From contig NZ_SDMK01000001.1 in assembly GCF_004123295.1 (NCBI RefSeq), positions 1,240,001 through 1,304,000 on the forward strand: DNA of 64,000 bases, read 5' to 3'. The notes beneath the pieces are model-generated. The model had not been told where the DNA came from. It saw only the letters and a list, made by a program, of their open reading frames with translations, and searched no databases. A program made the position numbers and the translations under genes. The number at the start of each line of letters is the position of its first letter. Position 1 is the first letter of the stretch. Positions 58,771-64,000 of this stretch are shown one piece after another. The DNA is from Silvibacterium dinghuense (GTDB taxonomy: Bacteria > Acidobacteriota > Terriglobia > Terriglobales > Acidobacteriaceae).

Positions 58771-60095
58771 GCGTTCTCCTCAATCGAATCGTTCGAACAA
58801 AGTGCTCCCACGGGTGTGGGAAAAATCGGTTGCCGCACCGAGGCGTTCTTCCATCCGAAGACGACCTCCGCGGCCGGACCGCAGATGCGGCCCTGGCAGG
58901 GCCCCATGCCGCAGCGCGTTTGCAGCTTGGCCTCTGTCCAGCTATGGTGCCCGGCCAGGCTCGCTGTCTGCACATCCTCGCAACGGCAGAAGACCGTATC
59001 CGGCGCGGCCAGGGTGCGCAGTTCGGGCCGCAGCGCAAACGTGCGCTCCAGTCCCGCCGCAAACTTCCGTCCCGCCTCGGCACGCTTCTGCAGATGCGTC
59101 GTCGGCTGGCCAGCCGCCGCAAGACCAGCAATCTCACCCTCGGCCAGAGCGGCGTCAAGACCGCCGATACCCGTCGGCTCGCCCGCGCAGTAAATTCCCT
59201 GCTGCGATGTCTGCTGGTTCGCATCGACCTTCACAAAGTCACCGCGCAGCTCGCAGCCCAGCAGCGCAGCCAGTTCGGTGTTCGGCACCAGATGGAAGCC
59301 GCACGCGAGCATATCGCACGCGACTTCCCATGTCTTTTTGCCGTTGCTCAGCTTCACCGCGCGCAGCAGGCCACCTTCGCCGGCAATAGCCGCCATCGGC
59401 CACGTGCCTGCCTGATACGGCGTGCCGATCACACGCCCGCGATAGCCCGCGCCCTGCATCAGCTTCGATGGATTCGTCAGCATCGTCGCGCTGAAAGCCG
59501 CCAGCTTCCACGCCGGAGCCTGCTCGGCCATCGCGACCACCTTTGCGCCGTAGTCATGCAGATGCGCCGCAACCGCCAGCAACAGAGGGCCGGTACCGGC
59601 AACAACGACGCGCTTACCCGCGACCTCATAGCCGCCCTTCACCAGCGCCTGCAATCCGCCTGCGCCAAAGACACCCGGCAGCGTCCATCCCGGAAACGGC
59701 AGAAACCGCTCGCGCGCGCCCGTGGCAAGAATCAACTTGCCGTAGAGCACATGCAGCACAGCGCCATCTTCTTCCCGATAGGCCCGCAGCGTCGCACGAT
59801 CCGGTGCATCGATCACGCGGCAGCCGCTGGCCACGCGCACGCCAGCCGCAAGCATCTGCTCCACGGCGCGATCCCGCGTCACGCCATCAGCGTCGAACTT
59901 TCGCTGCGACGGCAGCCCCTGCCGCCAGATCTGTCCACCCGGTGCCGGGTTATCGTCGATGACCAGCACGCTGCGCCCACAACGTGAAGCAGCGGTAGCA
60001 GCAGCGATGCCTGCCGGCCCCGCGCCCACCACCACAACGTCCGCAATCTGCGTCAGAGGCTGAGGCTTGATGAACATGTTCAGCTCATCGCTCAT
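58767..60095 (-). CDS. FAD-dependent alpha subunit of D-hydroxyproline dehydrogenase (HcnB/LhpF type)
   Basis: The 442-residue flavoprotein has the dinucleotide motif VVVVGAGPAGIAAATAASRC, LILATGARERFLPFPGW, a second fold VVVAGTGPLLLAVAAHL and a C-terminal BFD-like iron-sulphur region with VFCRCEDVQT and CGMGPCQGRICGP. This is the large subunit of tripartite opine/amino-acid dehydrogenases (HcnABC, OoxA, LhpBEF). ATG 60095 overlaps the ferredoxin-like stop (ATGA) and has GGAG at good distance; ATG 60101 is an alternative. It forms a complex with the two preceding genes. Confidence 0.87.
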   Translation of the reverse strand: MSDELNMFIKPQPLTQIADVVVVGAGPAGIAAATAASRCGRSVLVIDDNPAPGGQIWRQGLPSQRKFDADGVTRDRAVEQMLAAGVRVASGCRVIDAPDRATLRAYREEDGAVLHVLYGKLILATGARERFLPFPGWTLPGVFGAGGLQALVKGGYEVAGKRVVVAGTGPLLLAVAAHLHDYGAKVVAMAEQAPAWKLAAFSATMLTNPSKLMQGAGYRGRVIGTPYQAGTWPMAAIAGEGGLLRAVKLSNGKKTWEVACDMLACGFHLVPNTELAALLGCELRGDFVKVDANQQTSQQGIYCAGEPTGIGGLDAALAEGEIAGLAAAGQPTTHLQKRAEAGRKFAAGLERTFALRPELRTLAAPDTVFCRCEDVQTASLAGHHSWTEAKLQTRCGMGPCQGRICGPAAEVVFGWKNASVRQPIFPTPVGALCSNDSIEENA

Positions 60096-60352
60096 CGCCA
60101 TGTCTCCCCCTGCTGCGTTTCGACAGACATGCCAGGCTGGCAGGCAAGCTGGCAGGTCTTCGTCTGTGGAACGCCGTTCACTACTGCGCGGCACTCCATG
60201 CAGATACCCATGCCGCAGAGCGCCGTCCGCGGTTCCCCACTCACCGAAGTGCGGCACACCGCACCGGCCAGCAACATCGCCGCGGCCACACGCGTGCCCG
60301 AAGGTACTTCAACGGCTTCGCCGTTGATCGTCAGCCTCACCGTCTCAGGCAT
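60092..60352 (-). CDS. Small 2Fe-2S subunit of D-hydroxyproline dehydrogenase (HcnA/LhpE type)
   Basis: The 86-residue protein has the Fer2_4 pattern: VRLTINGEAVEVPSGT, then TALCGMGICMECRAVVNGV with the cluster cysteines and KTCQLACQPGM. It starts 8 nt inside the end of the preceding oxidoreductase gene and overlaps the next gene by 4 nt, so all three subunits are translationally coupled. Confidence 0.88.
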   Translation of the reverse strand: MPETVRLTINGEAVEVPSGTRVAAAMLLAGAVCRTSVSGEPRTALCGMGICMECRAVVNGVPQTKTCQLACQPGMSVETQQGETWR

Positions 60353-61478
60353 GCTCCGTCTCCTTCTTCACAGCAAGACGCGCCGGAAGAAACGGCGTCA
60401 CATCCAGCGCCGAATGATTCCCCAGCAGCTGATCTACCAGCAGCCGCGCCGCGCCTGGAGCATTCGTGATGCCCAGCCCCTCGAAGCCCATTGCCAGCCA
60501 CAGTGAAGGATCATCCGTAATCGCCTCGGCAGGACCGATCAGCGGCAACTTATCGTCAGTAGAAGCGCGAAAGCCCGTCCACGCGCGGATTGCCGACAAT
60601 GCTGCGAGCTTCGGCATATATTTAATCGCCCGCTCCAGCATCAGGCGCAACATGCGTGGCTCCGCTGCAGGATCGACCTTTCCGAACTGCCGCGAGGAGC
60701 CGATCAGCATCTGCCCTGTCTGCCGCGGCTGTAGATTGAACGCCACCGACTCATCCGTGAGCTTATGTGCGCTCTTCAGATATCCAAGCTCCACGAGCTG
60801 ATGATGCGCAAACCCCGGATAGCGGTCGGTAATGAGCAGATGCCCCTTGCGCTTTTGTATCGGTAACTGTGGCAGTAGCGAAATATCCGCACCCGCTGCC
60901 AGCACAATGCGCTCGGCCTGCAGCTTTGCGCTGTTGGCCAGCACAACTTCACCCTTGCCTGCGGCCGCTGCGCGGCCCTGCACCAGCTTCGCTCCGTGAT
61001 GCTGCGCATCCGAGAGAAAATGCGCGGCTGCCGCAGGCGGATAGACCACCGCATCCTCCGGCACGCGCAGCCCACCGGCAAGACCGGGGCGCAGATTTGG
61101 CTCAACCGCAGCTACTGTCTTCGCGTCCAGCACCTCGCTCGCCACACCCGCTTTCTCATAGGTGGCGCGTTTGGCATGGACCTCCTTCATCTCTTCCTCG
61201 TCGGATGCGACCCACAATGTCCCGCGCGACTCGAACTCGATCGAAGCAGGCAGCGTCTCCCGCTCCTGCTGCCACAGCTCGCGCGAGAATGTCGTCAACG
61301 CAAGCTGCGCCGGGGAATCGTCCATCACGACAAGGTGCCCCATGCCCGCGGCTGTAATACCCGAGCCCGGCACCTTTTCTTCGATTACCGCCGTGCGCAG
61401 GCCGGCTCGCGCAGACTCCCGCGCAATCGCCGACCCCACAATTCCGGCCCCAACTATCACTACATCAAAAATTGCCAT
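60345..61478 (-). CDS. DAO-type FAD oxidoreductase, catalytic subunit of D-hydroxyproline dehydrogenase (LhpB type)
   Basis: The 377-residue protein starts FDVVIVGAGIVGSAIARESA (FAD-binding Rossmann motif), with GLAGGLRVPEDAVVYPP, RIVLAAGADISLLPQLP and the C-terminal LWLAMGFEGLGITNAPGAA of the D-amino-acid oxidase/glycine oxidase family. It is probably the substrate-oxidising subunit that converts cis-4-hydroxy-D-proline to the pyrroline. It follows the epimerase by 50 nt. Confidence 0.87.
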   Translation of the reverse strand: MAIFDVVIVGAGIVGSAIARESARAGLRTAVIEEKVPGSGITAAGMGHLVVMDDSPAQLALTTFSRELWQQERETLPASIEFESRGTLWVASDEEEMKEVHAKRATYEKAGVASEVLDAKTVAAVEPNLRPGLAGGLRVPEDAVVYPPAAAAHFLSDAQHHGAKLVQGRAAAAGKGEVVLANSAKLQAERIVLAAGADISLLPQLPIQKRKGHLLITDRYPGFAHHQLVELGYLKSAHKLTDESVAFNLQPRQTGQMLIGSSRQFGKVDPAAEPRMLRLMLERAIKYMPKLAALSAIRAWTGFRASTDDKLPLIGPAEAITDDPSLWLAMGFEGLGITNAPGAARLLVDQLLGNHSALDVTPFLPARLAVKKETEHA

Positions 61479-61528
61479 TTCTCTTTTATGTCAAAGATTG
61501 CAGCTTGAATTCCGTCGTATACCGCGAT

Positions 61529-62479
61529 CTAAAACAAAATCCCCTGTGCAAATGGATCGTCATCGGCAAAGATCAGCCTCGACTCAGCCGTAATCCACGC
61601 CCGCCCGCGAATGCTCGGGATCACCTGTTCGTCTTCCCCCTCGATCACCGCGCCCTGGAAGACTGTGCCCAGCACGCTCTCCTGCCGCCAGATGGCACCC
61701 GGCTTGAGCTTGCCGTCGGCATAAAGACAGGCCATCTTCGCGCTCGTCCCCGTACCGCATGGTGAGCGGTCGAAGGCCGCGCCCGGACACAGCACAAAGT
61801 TCCGTGATGAGTTCGCCGCATCGCCCGGTTCGGCAAACAACTCGATGTGGTCGATCTCACCACCGTCCTCGCCCGTAATACCCTGCTCGCGCAGCGCCGT
61901 GCGGATCGCCGTCGTCACCGCCATCAGCTGCTCGCGGTTCGAAGCCTTGATCTCGTAGGAATGATCACCGATGAGGAAAAACCAGTTTCCACCCCACGCG
62001 ATATCGCCCACGAAGCGTCCATATCCCGGCACGTCCACCGGCACCGCCGCGCGATAGCGCCGGCTCGGCACATTCTGCACCGTCACCGATCCATCCTCGT
62101 GCAGACAGGCCAGGACCGTACCCACCGGGGTCTCAATTCTGTGCGCGCCAGGCTTGATGCGCCCCAGGTGCGCCAGCGTCGTCACCAGTCCGATCGTGCC
62201 GTGTCCACACATACCCAGGTAACCCACGTCATTGAAATAGATCACCGCTGCGGTCGAGTCTGCGTGCTCAGGATCAAGCAAGAGCGCGCCCACCACCACC
62301 TCAGAACCGCGCGGCTCGCAGATCACACCGGAACGAAAGCCGTCATACTCCTCGCGAAAGCGCCGCAGCCGTTCTGCGAGCGGCCCACCGCCCAAATCAG
62401 GCCCCCCGTCCAGCACCACACGGGTGGGTTCGCCCTCTGTATGAGAGTCAACAACATGAACCATCTTTGGCAAAGCCAT
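61529..62479 (-). CDS. 4-hydroxyproline 2-epimerase (proline racemase family)
   Basis: The 316-residue enzyme has both catalytic cysteines of racemase/epimerase members: Cys91 in GMCGHGTIGLV and Cys241 in DRSPCGTGTSAKMA, which argues against the dehydratase branch, where the first cysteine is replaced. Other motifs are DSHTEGEPTRVV and WGGNWFFLIGD. It converts trans-4-hydroxy-L-proline to cis-4-hydroxy-D-proline, the entry step of oxidative hydroxyproline catabolism. It is the first gene of a five-gene minus-strand operon; TTAGGA lies about 9 nt before the ATG. Confidence 0.92.
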   Translation of the reverse strand: MALPKMVHVVDSHTEGEPTRVVLDGGPDLGGGPLAERLRRFREEYDGFRSGVICEPRGSEVVVGALLLDPEHADSTAAVIYFNDVGYLGMCGHGTIGLVTTLAHLGRIKPGAHRIETPVGTVLACLHEDGSVTVQNVPSRRYRAAVPVDVPGYGRFVGDIAWGGNWFFLIGDHSYEIKASNREQLMAVTTAIRTALREQGITGEDGGEIDHIELFAEPGDAANSSRNFVLCPGAAFDRSPCGTGTSAKMACLYADGKLKPGAIWRQESVLGTVFQGAVIEGEDEQVIPSIRGRAWITAESRLIFADDDPFAQGILF

Positions 62480-62575
62480 ATCGAGAATCCTAACTGAAAT
62501 TGTCTACGATTTTGAATACATTGTTGTGATAATTCTTCGTACCGAATATCGATGCGCGAGATCCCACACGAAATC
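62480..62575. promoter_or_regulatory. Divergent promoter region between the hydroxyproline operon and GH43
   Basis: This roughly 95-bp spacer must drive both directions. An AT-rich imperfect dyad AATTGTCTA...TGTGATAATT (62498-62534) lies in the middle and could bind a shared regulator; GATAAT (62528-62533) is a candidate plus-strand -10. No regulator gene is adjacent in the window. Confidence 0.4.
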
Positions 62576-64000
62576 ATGACCAGACGACCCATCCCGCTTC
62601 GCCCCGCGCTGCTTCCACTGGCCCTGGCTGCAACGCTTGCCAGCCCTCTTTCCGCTACGGCTCTCGGGCAGCAGGTGCCCGCACCGCAGCCAATCGAAAG
62701 CCGCGGAAACCCTATCCTTTCCGATGGCTCCTACTACTCCGCAGATCCGGCCCCGCTGGTCGCCGGCGACACGCTGTACATCCTGGCCGGCCGCGATGAG
62801 GCCCCTCCAAATGTGAATGATTTCATCATGAACGAGTGGCAGATCTTCTCTACCAAAGATGTGGCATCGGGCCATTGGCTTCATTACCCCGGCATCCTCA
62901 GGCCGCACGAGGTCTTCGCCTGGGCCGCGCCTGATCGCGCCTACGCCGGCCAGATCATCGAAGGGCCCGATCACCGCTTCTATCTTTATGCTCCGGTGCA
63001 AGAGGCCAACAGTACGAATGAAGACACCTTCGCCATCGGCGTCGCAGTATCGGACTCGCCGCTCGGCCCATGGAAGGATGCACATCCCTCGGGCCCCATC
63101 GTCAGCCAGTCCGTGCCCGAGCCCGATCACATCCAGAACATCGACCCGACCATCATGATCGACGACGATGGCCGCGTCTGGCTCTACTGGGGGACCTTCG
63201 GCCGCCTGCTCGGCATGGAGCTCAAGCCGGACATGATCACGCCCGCAGGCAAGGAATTCCCTGTTCATGGACTCACCGGCTTCTTCGAAGCGCCATGGAT
63301 CATGAAACGTAACCGTACCTATTACATGATCTACGCCGGCAACCAGGCAGGCCCGGATTCGCCCTGCACGCCGGCCGTCTATCACGCATGCATTGAATAC
63401 GGCACCGCGCCCGCGCCCACCGGCCCGTGGACCTGGCAGGGCGTCATCCTCGATCCCGTCTCCTCCACCACCTCGCACCCCGGCGCCATCGCCTTCAAAG
63501 GCCAGTGGTACCTCATCTATCACACGGCAGACGCCAAAGGAGGCGGCCATTTCCGCCGCAGCGTCGCCATCGACAAGATGCAGTGGGATGACACTGTCAC
63601 GCCACCACGCATCCTCAAGGTCATGCCCACGCATGCACCCTCGGCGCCGCCCGCGCCCAGCCGCAACCTCGCGCCCGCCGCGCATCCCAGCGCCTCGAAC
63701 GAACCGGTGCCGCTGCAATACTGGATCGCCGCCGTCAACGACGGCATCGTGCGCGAGAACCCGCTCCCGCCCGACATGTGGGCCACCTGGACGCCGCACA
63801 ATCCGCCGCAGCAATGGCTCCAGTACACCTGGGCCGCGCCCGTCACCCTCAACGGCAGCCGCATCGTCTTTTGGACCGATCACCCCGCCGGCGCGAACGA
63901 GGGCGTCGCTCCGCCGAAGGCCTGGCATCTCGAATACTGGCGCGATGGTGCATGGCATCCTGTTCCGCATCCCTCCGCCTACACGGCCGATCCCGGCCAC
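62576..64000 (+). CDS. Secreted GH43 family glycosidase, truncated by the right edge
   Basis: The frame is open from ATG 62576 to the window end (475 codons). A signal peptide (PALLPLALAATLASPLSATA) is followed by a five-bladed GH43 propeller: base Asp57 in SYYSADPAPLV, modulator Asp190 in NIDPTIMIDDDGRVWLYWG and acid Glu238 in GFFEAPWIMKRN. From about residue 380 a further beta domain begins (LQYTWAAPVTLNGSRIVFW, WHLEYWRDGAWHPVP), like the carbohydrate-binding or accessory domains of GH43 proteins. Activities in GH43 include alpha-L-arabinofuranosidase and beta-xylosidase; context favours arabinose. ATG 62552 in frame is an alternative start. It diverges from the hydroxyproline operon. Confidence 0.88.
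   Translation, partial: MTRRPIPLRPALLPLALAATLASPLSATALGQQVPAPQPIESRGNPILSDGSYYSADPAPLVAGDTLYILAGRDEAPPNVNDFIMNEWQIFSTKDVASGHWLHYPGILRPHEVFAWAAPDRAYAGQIIEGPDHRFYLYAPVQEANSTNEDTFAIGVAVSDSPLGPWKDAHPSGPIVSQSVPEPDHIQNIDPTIMIDDDGRVWLYWGTFGRLLGMELKPDMITPAGKEFPVHGLTGFFEAPWIMKRNRTYYMIYAGNQAGPDSPCTPAVYHACIEYGTAPAPTGPWTWQGVILDPVSSTTSHPGAIAFKGQWYLIYHTADAKGGGHFRRSVAIDKMQWDDTVTPPRILKVMPTHAPSAPPAPSRNLAPAAHPSASNEPVPLQYWIAAVNDGIVRENPLPPDMWATWTPHNPPQQWLQYTWAAPVTLNGSRIVFWTDHPAGANEGVAPPKAWHLEYWRDGAWHPVPHPSAYTADPGH

Noticed and set aside
62504-64000. Long minus-strand frame to the right edge
   Set aside because: Antisense to GH43, whose catalytic residues and signal peptide are visible on the plus strand.

Overview
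The window looks like a chromosome segment of an acidobacterium (Acidobacteriota, class Terriglobia, probably Acidobacteriaceae). This is inferred from three PadR regulator plus 'ADOP' orphan-permease modules, a Carboxypeptidase-regulatory/TonB receptor of acidobacterial style, high GC content and dispersed intergenic palindromes. No rRNA, CRISPR array, insertion sequence or prophage was seen. Both edges cut a gene.

Layout. 1-2431 (minus): end of a VgrG/contractile-injection operon (vgrG, a small membrane-anchored protein, a cargo-like gene running off the left edge). 3034-14142: three PadR-ADOP modules with operator-like inverted repeats, a tRNA-Ala(CGC), and a Tat-exported PL5-like lyase. 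14411-16699: a membrane sensor module fused to a trehalose-6-phosphate-synthase (GT20) domain. 16747-19250 (minus): response regulator, histidine kinase and group III truncated haemoglobin. 19346-23881: divergent TonB receptor and histidine-acid phosphatase (phytase type), with an 11-bp-period direct repeat abutting the promoter. 24086-29353: YXWGXW-type secreted protein, a frameshifted carboxylesterase, murC, and an SRPBCC-ArsR operon with twin operators. 29507-33933: purple-acid-type metallophosphoesterase, an unknown gene and a secreted six-hairpin glycosidase. 34230-46003: mostly housekeeping genes (hslVU, SPFH plus Arc-like protein, gltX, M14 carboxypeptidase, ispF, ispD, aceE). 46205-48993: two tandem membrane paralogues and a secreted protein with a TonB C-terminal-like domain between two similar halves.

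49249-64000 is the most striking part. On the minus strand are a complete 4-hydroxyproline oxidation operon (epimerase, three-subunit dehydrogenase, deaminase), then GH27, a DUF5695-like protein, an S9 dipeptidyl-peptidase-like protein and a GH127/GH146 beta-L-arabinofuranosidase. A GH43 gene diverges at the right edge. Together these could strip arabinose and galactose from plant hydroxyproline-rich glycoproteins (extensins), release X-Pro/Hyp dipeptides and burn the hydroxyproline. I read it as a candidate extensin-utilisation locus; this is an inference from families and context.

Several families of short intergenic repeats (here called A, B and C) recur between genes from 24.5 to 46.2 kb.
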